Positions 24,261-35,205 of a DNA stretch of 64,000 nt are shown in pieces. The notes under the pieces were generated by a model. It was not told the DNA's origin. It ran no database searches and saw only the letters and a program-made list of their open reading frames with translations. The translations under genes were made by a program, and so were the position numbers. Source of the DNA: Crotophaga sulcirostris (taxonomy: Eukaryota > Chordata > Aves > Cuculiformes > Crotophagidae); contig VYZB01000335.1 in NCBI GenBank assembly GCA_013397455.1, forward strand, positions 684,480-748,479, given 5' to 3'. The first letter of the stretch is position 1. Every line of letters starts with the position of its first letter.

Positions 24261-25405
24261 GATACCTGGACTTCAGCAAGGCCTTTGACACTGTCTCCCA
24301 CAGTAGACTCCTGGAGAACCTGGCAGCCCATGGCTTGGATGGGAGCACTCTGTGCTGGGTTAGGAATTGGTTGGATGGCCGAGCCCAGAGAGTGGTAGTG
24401 AATGGTGTCTTATCCAGTTGGTGGCCGGTCACCAGTGGTGTCCCCCAGGGATCGGTGTTGGGCCCGGTCCTGTTTAATATTTTTATTAATGATCTGGATG
24501 AGGGGATTGAGTCCATCATTAGCAAGTTTGCAGATGATACAAAGCTGGGAGGAAGTGTTGATCTGTTAGAGGGTAGGATGGCCCTACAGAAGGACCCTGA
24601 CAGACTGGAGAGATGGGCCGATTCTAATGGGATGATTTTAAAAAGTCGAAATGCCAGACGCTACACTTTGGACACAATAACTCCATGCAAAGCTATAGAC
24701 TGGGGACAGAGTGGCTGGAGAGTAGTCAGGCAGAAAGGGACTTGGGAGTACTGGTAGGTAGGAAGCTCAACATGAGCCAGCAGTGTGCCCAAGTGGCCAA
24801 GAAGGCCAACGGTATCCTGACCTGCATCAGGAATAGTGTGGCCAGCAGGACCAGAGAAGTTATCATCCCCTTATACTCAGCACTGGTTAGGCCACACCTT
24901 GAGTACTGTGTGCAGTTCTGGGCCCCCCAGTTTAAGATGTCAAGACACTGGAGAGTGTCCAGAGGAGGACAATGAAGATGGTGAGGGGGCTGGAGCACAA
25001 GCCCTACGAGGAGCGACTGAGGGAGCTGGGGCTGTTTAGCCTGGAGGAGGCTCAGGGGAGACCTTATTGCTCTCTACAACTACCTAAAAGGAGGTTGTAG
25101 TCCAGCAGGGGTTGGTCTCTTCTCTCAGATGACCAGTGACAGAACTAGAGGACATGGACTTCGTCAGGGAAACTTTAGACTTGATGTTAGGAAAACGTTC
25201 TTCACTGAAAGAGTGATTGGCCATTGGAATGCTCTGCCCGGGGAGGTGGTGGAGTCGCCGTCCCTGGAGATGTTTAAGAGGAGATTGGATGAGGCACTCA
25301 GTGCCATGGTTTAGATGCTGGGTTGGTGTTAGTGTTGGGTTATAGGTTGGACTTGATGATCTCAAAGGTCCTTTCCAACCTTGTAATACTGTAATACTGT
25401 GATAA
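24261..25405 (+). mobile_element. CR1 LINE, 5'-truncated, with reverse transcriptase remnants
   Basis: The element starts inside CR1 ORF2 ([17 protein letters not shown]) and keeps reverse-transcriptase motifs: [20 protein letters not shown] and the catalytic-site block [10 protein letters not shown] (24335-24757). The frame then shifts: the next part (..[18 protein letters not shown]) is at 24685-24975, and the ORF2 end (..[13 protein letters not shown], stop at 25312-25314) is in a third segment. It ends in a 3' UTR with GGTTGGACTTGATGATC and a tail of TAATACTG octamers. The frameshifts and truncation make it inactive. Its orientation is the same as that of the flanking genes. Confidence 0.95.
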
Positions 25406-28400
25406 CTCTTAAGTTTATTATTTCACACAAGAAATTATTTGATCATTATCTTTGTTATTTAAGCTTATAGAACAAGAATTTCCATTGGTCTGCATCCTTA
25501 CAACATTTTTAGGTTGTGATGCCTTCCTGTAGGCTAGCCTCTAGTGTTTCCTTTCTGACTGTCACCTTTGGAAAACTGTCTTGCTGTTAGAAAATATTAA
25601 CATATAACTTTAAAAGGCAAAATGAGCAAAGGCTCTTTGAGAGGCATGCTATCTGAAGGGGAGATGCCTTTTGAGAACAGCTCCGAGTGAAGCATCTACT
25701 CTGCATGAACTGAAGTACGTGTGCTGGCAGCAGCAGCATGGTAGAGGAATGAAGAGTAAGGAATTCTGCCTATCATTCCACCAGACACTGCTCTACATAA
25801 CATATATCTATCTGCCTCTTTCTCACAATGTCTTCCCCTGACTCGTTTTTGTCTTTTTTCCTCTCAGCACCTCCAGTTCCTCACCACAGTGGTGCCCACA
25901 GCAGAGCTTCTCTTCCTGCCCGTTATCTCTGCAGGTCTATCCCAATCTTTGCTTTCATTTTAGTCTCCCTTTCCTGGACTCTTTTTCAGAGCTTTGGAAA
26001 CAACCCAGCACTGGAATGTACCCCACCAACCTGCAAGCACCTAGAATGGAATGTTAACAGGGACCAGCATCCTAGCAAAGTTCATGCACAACAGGCTGAT
26101 GTCCACAGGGAAAAAAATGGCCTTAGGAGCCAACAGTTACAAGTATCTGGAAGGAGGGTCTGGTAACAGCAAACATTGAGCAACAAATAAGTATTCCTCT
26201 CTGTTGCTGTCACTAAACATCATAACAAATAACCAAGTAATTAATAAATGTCAAGAACTGTAAGAACTGTACAGAAATGCATTTTTTAAATTATTATTTT
26301 AGGACTATATTTCTGCAGATATTTACACGAGTAACTTGAAGTGTCATAGCTTTCTCATTCAGTAAGGCTATTCGCTAGGCTAAAAACACTGTGTAGTTTG
26401 GAATGGGCCCCCAGTTATCCTCTTATTATGACTAATAGAATCTTAGCTGGGGCTTCCAAAACTTAATCACACACAGCTGGGTTATTTTACTATTTGGAGA
26501 AAAATTATTTGATTGCCAAACATTATTAAAAAATATACTTTAAATAATTTCTTCCCTCCATCAAGGGCTGTATTTTTATTACCATTGTAACTGTAGTTAA
26601 GTTACTGCTATTCTAGTACACTGTAATAAAATCATACTTCCAAACTGATATTTAAAAACACAGGAAAGAGAGATTAAGTGCTTAAATTAACTCCTTGGCA
26701 TAGCATCTTTAAGTCTCCAAGAGCAATTAACTTTGCTTTGGCTCTTATTGTTTATTGCACTAAGTCATTCTCACACACTTTAATCCTGTACTGTTGCTTA
26801 ATTTCAGTTTTGAAAGTTTTCTTGATTTAATCTGGGACTGCATTTCCTTTACCTCTCAACAGTCAAAAACTGTGAATCTTCAGTGAAAAGCATGATGGTT
26901 ATTTCTTGTGTAATGCCAGTAGTGCCTGGAACGCCAAATAACCACCAGCTTAAATAGCTGGAGTCTTTTCTATGAAAACTGAACAGTGAACTATGAGGAA
27001 AAAATGACCAGGACTACGCTTTCAAATTCAATAAATGTGACATTTGTTTAATACATTCCTTGTTCCAAATGCTTTCTCCCATTAAATTTTTTTTTAAGAA
27101 AACTACTTTACAAAAATCTAATATGGGTTATAAATTCAAAAATGTTTTTTAAAAATGCTTTGAATTTCTTTCAAGCCCCAGTCTTCTGGATGGTTTTACC
27201 TAGCTGTCATTCTAACAAAGACGTAGAATAAGGGTTACATAAGAGAAACTCCAGAGCCAGCTTGTGTCTAAATGAATGCACACCTCAGCATTGGCATGTT
27301 TACAAGGTTCATTTCAAACAGCCCATGAAGGATACATTCACACTGCTGGTTGTGCTTACTCTTGAATCTAAATTTGAGCTGTAACTTTCAGACTATATAA
27401 ACTCTTAAATCTCTTGCCTTTCTCAGGGCAGCTAGAACTCCAAGAGTTGGATGCTAGAGGAAAACCAGCAGCCCAGGTGAGTTCACCCACAATGCATATA
27501 GTAAGCTTTGCAGAAATCCATGTAGTTGACAGCCAAAACATAGTAAAAAACAGTCTGAAAACACTCATGGTAAAGCTGTTTGAATGGATGGAATGGCATC
27601 TAAGCAATCAGGAGCCACACAGAAACAGTTTAAAAACTTGTTGATTACACTGAATCAAATGGAATGCACACCTGTACTAATTTGGGCACTGCAGCAGCAG
27701 ATAACTGATTGTACCTACCACTGGCAACTTGGCTTCTCACATAGATGGGCTAACCAGACAAGGAGAATTTGTCACAATCACCGAGTTTCTGCATGGTAGC
27801 AATGCAATTTTAAATGGCTAGAAAAAGCTAACCAAGAGAGGGGCTCTGAGCCATATGGTTTGGATGACATTGAGACAGTTGATGGGAGAAGCTGCATCTG
27901 TATTAAGACTTCTGCTGGCAGCAGTGCCTTGTACAATGCTATCATACTAGTACAGACCTTATATTCTCAGGAAGAATGGCTAAATGAAGGCCAGTGTTTT
28001 GGAAATGGGCAGTTAAAAGTACATACATGAAGGGAAAGCAAGAGATACCTGACCCATCAAGATCTGCTTCAGGTACCTCTACGGTTTCAGCACATACACG
28101 TGCTTTTACCAAAGCCTTGCAACACCAATAAACAGAGACTATCACTATTCATTACAGATTTCTAACTTTTTAGTTTAATCTTTTCTATGATATCTGTGCC
28201 AATAACAGTAATAGCCTAAAGCACTCCTTTTTCCTTCTACTTTCAAACAGAGTAATGCTGGTCTTTTTAATCTCTACTCACATGGAAATCTAATCTCTCC
28301 TTAGGGTGTTAAAAGGCAATGGCTCAGATGACACCACTGTTGGTTTTGTAACTATTCTTTTTAAAAAAAAAGGGATGGAAAGTGAATATCGAAGCTCAGC

Positions 28401-29719
28401 ATCCGCACTGGACAGAGCACAATCAACTTGGAGAAGAGTTAGTGCTGAGGACTCAGTGCCTACTCATCCCCATCTGGGTATTTGACACAAGGAGCTCTAG
28501 CCTGGCCTGGTGGGTGCAAGAGGTGCACTCATTCCTAGGGCATATTTCAGTCTCGGACTCCAAAAGTAGTGGATTTGAGCAGGGAGGGAGTCCTGAGCCA
28601 AATGAAAACTGTGATTAGAATCAAATTATTCTAATTACCAGCAAGATCCCCTTTCTTAGGCCACTTCGGTATAGCCAGCTTCAAAGGTAGGCAAAACTAT
28701 TGCCTGTTCTTCCTCAGATTCCAAACCAATATTTCCCCTTGAGATGATTAACCTACCTGTGGAAGTTGGTGTCTTTTATTTTTAATGAAATATTCCTTTA
28801 TTTACTAGATAGTATTTCCCTATTTGCGTGTGCTTCATTGCAAATACTGCGGCATGCAGGTGGGAATTTAGGAACTCCCTTGGGATCTCTCCTTGCTGCC
28901 CCAGCTTGCAAATTCTTCACAGGCAGCACACTAGCTGAGGACACTTCTTTCCTGCAACGCCACTAGTTTATAGCACACATTGAATGCTACCTGTAATGGT
29001 GGAAAGTGAAAAGAAATGAATATCCAAGTCTAGCTGTAGGCAAGCTGCAGTGCTGACAGATCTCAAACTTAAATAAAAAGTATTGGAACGTTGGATGCTC
29101 TAACATTGAAGCCCTTGCTTCTGTAGGCTTGGAGTGGTTGGGGAATTTTCTTTCATCTGGAAGGCGGAAAAAAAGCCTCTAGTCTTTGTGGTTATGGAAG
29201 AAAGCCTGAAAATGTGACCCTGTAACACCCTAGCAGCTCAAAAAGTTAATGGAAATGCAAAGACTTCAAACTTTTTTCCTTAATCTCATGACTTGAGGAT
29301 CTGACTCATGATTTTTGAATATTTCAGGCTGGCTATCTGCGAATTGCTGAGCAACCGGAGCAGTTCTTCTTGAAAAGCACAGCCCTTTTCCCTGCACTGC
29401 TACCCACAAAACTCTCCAGGCCTGTGCCAGCAGCCACTGCCACCCTGGATGGAATGTGAGCTGACAGCAAGGTCCCTTCCCTGCCCGGTCCCACGTTGCC
29501 AGAGAAGGGACCAGAGGAAGCACGGCTCTGCCTTGGCATCATGCCTTTGCTCAAGGGGAGCCCCAGCAAGGGGCTGGCTCCCTCCCAGCCTCCTAGGCAA
29601 CACTTTCCCAGCCAGCTCCGTGCCCTGCTGAGGTCGGGACACACAACACCAGGTGGGAACCCTGCACCTCTCCCCAGGCCAGGGTATTCCTGTGTGATTC
29701 CCAGAGGCCACATCGGAGG
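25406..29719 (+). other. Intergenic, no gene seen
   Basis: This is unique-looking sequence, AT-rich to about 29,300 and then GC-richer. Frames such as 25828-26166 (112 codons) and 29333-29713 lack recognisable features and overlap one another on opposite strands. Confidence 0.5.
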
Positions 29720-29988
29720 GAATCATAGCTCCATAGCATGGTTTGGGTCGGAAGGCATCTTAAAGATCATCCAGTTCCAACCTCCTGCCATGGGCAGGGA
29801 CACCTCCCACCAGCCCAGGCTGCTCCAGGCCCCATTCAACCTGGCCTTGAACACCTCCAGGGAGGGGGCACCTACAGCTTCCCTGGGCAACCTGTGCCAG
29901 GATCTCACCACCCTTAGTGTGGAGAATTTCTTCCCAATGTCTAAACTAAATATTCCCCCCTTCCAATTTAAAGCCATTCCCCCTCGTC
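29720..29988 (-). mobile_element. CR1 LINE 3' fragment (minus orientation)
   Basis: Read on the + strand it begins AATCATAGCTCCATAGCATGG and runs through GATCATCCAGTTCCAACC, CTCCAGGGAGGGGGCACC and TTTAAAGCCATTCCCCCTCG, the reverse complement of the CR1 ORF2 end and 3' UTR. It abuts the left edge of the inverted element that follows. Confidence 0.93.
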
Positions 29989-30543
29989 AGCTCGGGAAGC
30001 TGTGCCCACGGGTGGGAGGAGCCAAGTTAAAAACCACAAGCAGCAAAGAGTTGATAACTGCCACCTGTGTAAGAGAAGAGAGGACGCTTCCAGCAGTGCA
30101 AAACAGGAACAAAAGTAGGTTTGAGAGAAAGCCACCATGGAAATATCTTGTACTGCAGGCAAGCCTGGGAGCCCTGGCCAGAGCCTGGACCTGGACTCTA
30201 CCACATCAGCACCTGAACAAACAGGGACTGTTCAGGTCAGGTTGGATGGGGCCTGGAGCAGCCTGGGCTGGTGGGAGGGGTCCCTGCCCATGGCGGGGGG
30301 GTGGAACTGGGTGGGCTTTAAGGTCCCTTCCAACCCAAACCATTCTATGACTCTATGAGGTGAGGGACCCTTTCCATGGTCCAACACGGCAGGAGTCAGG
30401 TAGAAAAAAAAAGTAGGAGCCCAGGACAACCAGGAGCCCACTCTTGATGGGAAAAAAAAAAAAAAAAAAAGAGGCCACAGTAGTTGCCTAACGTTTCCTG
30501 GAGGGAAAGCACAATTCCTAGAAGTAATCAAAAAAAAAAAAAA
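29989..30543 (+). repeat. Inverted-pair element, copy 1 (upstream of SRPX exon 1)
   Basis: This stretch matches the reverse complement of about 37,425-37,830 over its whole length. Shared blocks include GAGGACGCTTCCAGCAGT, AACAGGAACAAAAGTAGG, GCCTGGACCTGGAC, CAGCACCTGAACAAACAGGG and TAACGTTTCCTGGAGGGAAAG. Parts exceed 90% identity by eye. It contains a CR1 insertion (30229-30358) and a 19-A run (30452-30470) that copy 2 lacks. The class is unknown. A solo LTR, another non-autonomous repeat, or a local inverted duplication all fit. The right edge fades near 30,543-30,570, close to the SRPX promoter. Confidence 0.85.
30229..30358 (+). mobile_element. Short CR1 LINE 3' end nested in the inverted element
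   Basis: It reads CAGGTTGGATGGGGCCTGGA through GGTCCCTTCCAACCCAAACC to CATTCTATGACTCTATGA, the last roughly 130 nt of CR1. It interrupts the surrounding element right after CAAACAGGGAC. The inverted copy near 37.6 kb continues through this point without it, so copy 2 preserves the empty site. Confidence 0.93.
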
Positions 30544-30544
30544 G

Positions 30545-30775
30545 ATGCCCCCAGGACAAACCGATGCCGGAGCCACAGGAGAGGGGAACACAGCACCCCC
30601 CGACTCCGCAAGCCCCTTCCCGCTCCGGGCAGGAGGGGAGGGGAGGCGGGAGGAGGAGGAGTCTCCGGCAGCTCCCGGGAGCCCGCTCGGGGAATGTCTC
30701 CGTCCCACTCCTCCTCCTCCTCCTCCGCCTGCCCCTTTGCCGCGCAGCGCCCAGCCGGGAAGGGCCCCGCGCAGC
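30545..30775 (+). promoter_or_regulatory. SRPX: SRPX GC-rich promoter and 5' UTR
   Basis: Base composition changes abruptly from the AT-rich flank to very GC-rich sequence with many CpGs, GGGAGGGGAGGCGGGAGG (Sp1-like boxes) and a (TCC)n run at about 30708-30728. No TATA box is evident at a sensible distance. This fits a CpG-island promoter. The transcription start cannot be fixed. The A14 run at 30530-30543 marks the left edge. Confidence 0.65.
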
Positions 30776-30845
30776 ATGGGGAGCTGCTGCCTGCGCCTCG
30801 CCGCGCTGCTGGCGCTGGCCGCCTGCCCCAGCCTGCAGCACCAGG
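30776..30845 (+). CDS. SRPX: SRPX exon 1 (start codon and signal peptide)
   Basis: Sushi-repeat-containing protein X-linked is a secreted/extracellular-matrix protein with sushi and HYR domains, implicated in growth suppression and apoptosis. The ATG at 30776 has a good context (GCAGCATGG). It encodes MGSCCLRLAALLALAAC and then PSLQHQ plus one base: a short N-region, a hydrophobic Leu/Ala core and a polar end, which is a typical signal peptide. The donor is CAGG|GTACGG, leaving in phase 1. Joined to exon 2 it gives QHQGSGYSPLEDDE, matching the post-signal region of human SRPX (GSGDSPLEDDE). It lies about 11.3 kb after RPGR, same strand, as in mammals. The sushi domains are encoded beyond the window. 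Confidence 0.9.
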
Positions 30846-30851
30846 GTACGG

Positions 30852-31105
30852 NNNNNNNNNNNNNNNNNNNNNNNNNNNNNNNNNNNNNNNNNNNNNNNNN
30901 NNNNNNNNNNNNNNNNNNNNNNNNNNNNNNNNNNNNNNNNNNNNNNNNNNNNNNNNNNNNNNNNNNNNNNNNNNNNNNNNNNNNNNNNNNNNNNNNNNNN
31001 NNNNNNNNNNNNNNNNNNNNNNNNNNNNNNNNNNNNNNNNNNNNNNNNNNNNNNNNNNNNNNNNNNNNNNNNNNNNNNNNNNNNNNNNNNNNNNNNNNNN
31101 NNNNN
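30852..31105. other. Assembly gap (254 N)
   Basis: The gap begins six bases after the SRPX exon 1 splice site, in very GC-rich sequence. Open frames that appear to run across it are meaningless. Confidence 1.
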
Positions 31106-32047
31106 CTAACGCCTTGTGTTCAGTGTGGTCTGTGCTGAACAGATGTGTCTCCTTTTCTCATCACCTCTGTTTGCAGCCTTTCCCCATCTAAACTGCAAGG
31201 TCAGGCAGAGCCGGCGCCAAAGCTCCAGTTAGCAGAGATCTGGCTGTTGTGAAGTTCATAGTGACATTAAAGTCAGTCCTTGGAAAGTAATAGAATATGC
31301 ATAAGATTTCTGGGAAAACTCATACATATGCGTGTGCGTGGGAAATATCTTCTGTCCGCAGCTCTTCTCTCATTACTCATGATTGATGGAAATCATTCCC
31401 TTACATGCCCAGCACTGAAATTAAAGGATGCTGCTTTCTAGAACTCCAGTATGAGTCTTGAAGAGTTTATTTGCCGGCATTTTTGGTATCGGGGTGCTCT
31501 GCCTGCTCCCTGTCTGGAGCACTTTGTCTCGTCCTCTGTCTTGTTCTTTCTTTGGCCCTTCCTGGGATGGCTGTCAGCTCAGACAGAGCTGTGTCCTGCA
31601 CTCAGAGCCGTGGGGTTATTATGCAGTTAAAACTCTTACCTGCTTTTAGTTTAGACACACGGAGTGCAGGCTGGTGGTAGCCCATCGTGTTTTCGTATTG
31701 GGCATCATATTTGCATCTCCATGCTGTTATCCTGGCAGGCTTAACAAGAGGGCTCAGAAAGGAGAAGACATCCACTCAAATTGCTTAAGTAAAATAGAGA
31801 CTTTGTATTGTCCTTAATTTTAGAGGGATGGCGAGTACATGTCTGATCTACCAGCCCTGGCTCCAAGACCTTGGCACCTAGAAGTCTTTCACCAGTTTTT
31901 GTTGCCCATGTGTGTCTGCACACACAAAAAACTAATCTCAGTTGTCAGTGCGAGAAATTAAAGGGTAAATCTTGTAGGGTTCTTATGCTTCTAGTAATTA
32001 AAACCCTGTATACTTATGCTGTTTATCAGAGCTCTTTGTCAGGATGT

Positions 32048-32321
32048 GCAGTGATAGGATGAGGGTTGATGCTTTTTAAGTTGAAAGAGGGAAGATTTAG
32101 ATTAGATATTAGGAAGAATTTTTTTTCCTGTGAGGGTGGTGAGGCACTGGCACAGATGCCCCGAGAAGTCGCGGATGCCCCATCCCTGCAGGTGTTTAAG
32201 GCCAAGTTGGATGATGCTTTGAGCAACCTGATGTAGTGTAAGGTGTCCCTGCCCATGGCATGGAGGTTGAAACTAGATGATATTTAAGGCCTCTCCCAAC
32301 TCAAATCATTCTGTGATTCTA
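32048..32321 (+). mobile_element. CR1 LINE 3' fragment
   Basis: It reads GTGATAGGATGAGGG, then GAAGATTTAGATTAGATATT, the ORF2 end (AAGGCCAAGTTGGATGATGC), CCTGCCCATGGCATGG and a tail CATTCTGTGATTCTAG. It is 5'-truncated with several substitutions from the other copies. Confidence 0.92.
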
Positions 32322-35094
32322 GTTCACTTATAACTCTGTGCATTTGCTTTAGCAAAATTTGAAAGAATCTGAAATTTAGGCCCACTTCCATGGCAAAAGG
32401 AAACTGACATGTAGGTCTGCCTGTTCTTTTAAAGCAGCTGTATCTTGTCAGATTAAACATTGCTGACTTGGCAGACATTGCAAACAAAGCCAGTGTAAAC
32501 TGGTATGCAATGATGGTTTAACAGGTGTAGTCAATGAAAATTTGTGGGCAGAACAGACCCTTCTAAGCAAGTGGGTATTGTTTCAATTTGAATTGCATTA
32601 CTGTGGGTCAACAGTGAAAGAGAGACGATGAACAGGTGAGAAGGATGTCTAATATAAACCACAGCTGTTGCATGCAGAGAACCTCCCTTTGTGGGTGATA
32701 TATATTTTTTGTACCCAGGAGCTAATCCTACTTAAGCTACAGTTCTGCCCATGGAGGGGCTCAGATGGCATAATGACGCTATTTGTGAGTTGAAGTTAGC
32801 TTTTCTTATTTTTGTTGGCGTGCTGCAAGTGGCTTTTTTCCAACACGAGGGATGCTGAAACACACATTTATGCTCTTTCTTTACAAAACAGAGGTACTGG
32901 ACACATCAGTTGCTAAATCAACAAAGACAACAGAAGTTTCTGTCCTGGCATTTCTCTGAGGACTATTGTACTGCCAAACTCTCTTTATTTTCTTAGGAAG
33001 ATGGCTGAATGCTTTACTTTGTGGTTCATGTGAATGTTAGCCTTCAGTTAGTTTGCAGAGGATGCTAATATCCTGTCCTTCTCTTTCTTCCTAAAAGGCC
33101 AAATGTAAATTCTCCAATCTCAAAAATCTTGGTTTTGCATGTAATCTCAAGTTGGCTGCACAACAGCCTGCTTGTTTCAGCTTTCACTCATTTGAAAGTC
33201 CAATTTTCCACTTATGCTTAGTGTCAAAGGCTCCAAAGACCTTAAATTATCATCAGCTGTATTTGTACCCTGATAGGAAGTTAAAAGTTTCGTGTTCCAT
33301 TTCTTTTGTTTGTTTGGTTTTTTAGTAGAGAAAATCTGATATTCTTTCAAATCTTTATTCTCTATATGAAATCTAGTGAATCTGTAAAGAGGTATTTTCT
33401 TAATAGTACTGTGTTGGTATATAACTGTGCAGATTAGGTACAGAGTGCCAAGGACTAACGAAACAAAGGGGGAACTTTTTCTTATCAGGTTCTTCTACTC
33501 TTCCCCAGAGTCTTTTCTTTTTTTTCCTGATATTCTGAGCTGTGAAAAAACAACATGGGTCCTTACCCTGTTGGGCTCAGATACGGCACTGCTGACCATC
33601 ACTTATTTGTTGTTGTGGGTATATAGAGGTGAAATCAGGTAACATTGCACAGGTTAAGACTGTTGTACTCGTGTCTTTACACTTTTAGTAGACAGATGAA
33701 AGGAAAACCTGTTCTATGACAAAATTGATGGGAAGTGGTTATACTGCATTAAAAAGAAACTGCGCATTGGAACAGTATATTGGTGTGAAGATACTGTGAA
33801 CCTTGAGAGAGATGCCACTTAAAGACTGTGTAACATTCTAGAACTGTTTTCAAAACCTAAATGAGAGTTAATTCAATGAAAAACAATATCTACGTGTGGT
33901 GTGTTTGTAAACCTACATATATATTTGGATTAAATATGAGTAGATTGAAGTCTGGTTGTGGAGAGGGCAGCTCTTCTCAAAGTTGCATTGTAGATCCAGG
34001 GATGGATCTGTGAGTGAGACTTCTTGGTGCTGCAGCCATTCAGAGAGAGGCAGTCCTTGCCTAGTTGAGTTTATGCTTAAATAGACAGTGGACAAAGCTG
34101 AAGGAAATATATACTTAAGATTGCTAGAGTCATATGCCAGGCTTCAAAAAAATATGACATTGCAATTTATATCTTGATTCCCATTCTTAGCTCCTATCCA
34201 CCAGACCAAGCTGAAAAATGATCAAGAAACAGTCTCCAGGCCCCTAAGCAGCTGGTGTTCTGCATTGCCAAGGGTGGGGCCTGTTGTGTCAGCTAGTCTT
34301 TTGTTGTTGTTTTTTTTGTTTTTATTTTTAAATACAGCTTGCCATCCCATTAATCTTAGATGACACTGTAGAAGTACACGCAGAATCTACTTGTGTTCAT
34401 GGTTCTGTGTGTGCTGATCCCCTGAAACTGAGGGTGCTGATAGAGAGATTGTGGTGGACGCAGACTCAAGTGCTGTGCATGTGGTCTGGGCACAGAACAG
34501 AAAGGCAGCGGCTGCCCTCAAATTGCTTGCAGTCCAAGTACAAGATGAAAAAACAGAACATGAGTAAAAGCAGATAGGTAAGGCACAGGTTTATCCTGAG
34601 TTGTGCTTCGGACAATTTAGCTCCCTCTAAATATAAGCTCCAGTTAGCTGGATGGTTGCATGTGAATGAGTAAGACTTCCAGCAGCAGGGAATTCTAATA
34701 GAAGTGACATTCACAGGTGACCTCAAATGCAACAGATATGTTGTGTTCATAGCAATCAATAATGTTAACTCATCTCTTGACACTGCTTTCATATTTTCTC
34801 ACGTGAAGTGGGCTAACTTCATGAGCTGTAGTAATTCCCTACTGAAAACTCCTCACAGCTTTAAGTATTATCAAAGCACTACATATCTGTCTGAGTGGTC
34901 CTCAAGTAATCAGGACATCACATTGGCTGTGCTGGGCCTGCTCAGACTGCTCACTCTCCAGCAACACCTGGGGCTTCCATGCAACTGAAATCTCCAGGGT
35001 GAGATCGCATAAACAATGAGTGAAATTAAGAAAAGAGGTGCTTGTGAGAGTTTCTCAGCTGTCCTTTTTCTCACAGTGAAATACACTTTGCCAA

Positions 35095-35205
35095 AGAGTG
35101 CCATGATTTAAATGATGGGTTGGTGTTGGTGTTAGTGTTACTGTTGGATTATAGGTCGGACTCGATCTCAAAGGTCCTTTCCAATCTTGTAATACTGTGA
35201 TACTC
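35095..35205 (+). mobile_element. CR1 LINE 3' tail, same subfamily as the 24-25 kb copy
   Basis: GTGCCATGATTTAAATGATG, GGTTGGTGTTGGTGTTAGTG and CTCAAAGGTCCTTTCCAATC, ending TGTAATACTGTGATAC, match the 3' UTR of the element at 24261-25405, including the TAATACTG tail. Only about the last 110 nt are present. Confidence 0.9.

Noticed and set aside
24335..24975. Reverse-transcriptase open frames as a working gene
   Set aside because: The element is 5'-truncated, frameshifted and ends in a CR1 tail, so it is a dead LINE copy.
29496..30350. 284-codon + strand open frame
   Set aside because: It runs through an antisense CR1, the inverted element and a nested sense CR1, and has no coherent protein character.
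30484..31191. Several open frames across the N gap at SRPX exon 1
   Set aside because: Their length comes from the gap being read as open. Only the frame starting at 30776 has a signal peptide that joins to exon 2.
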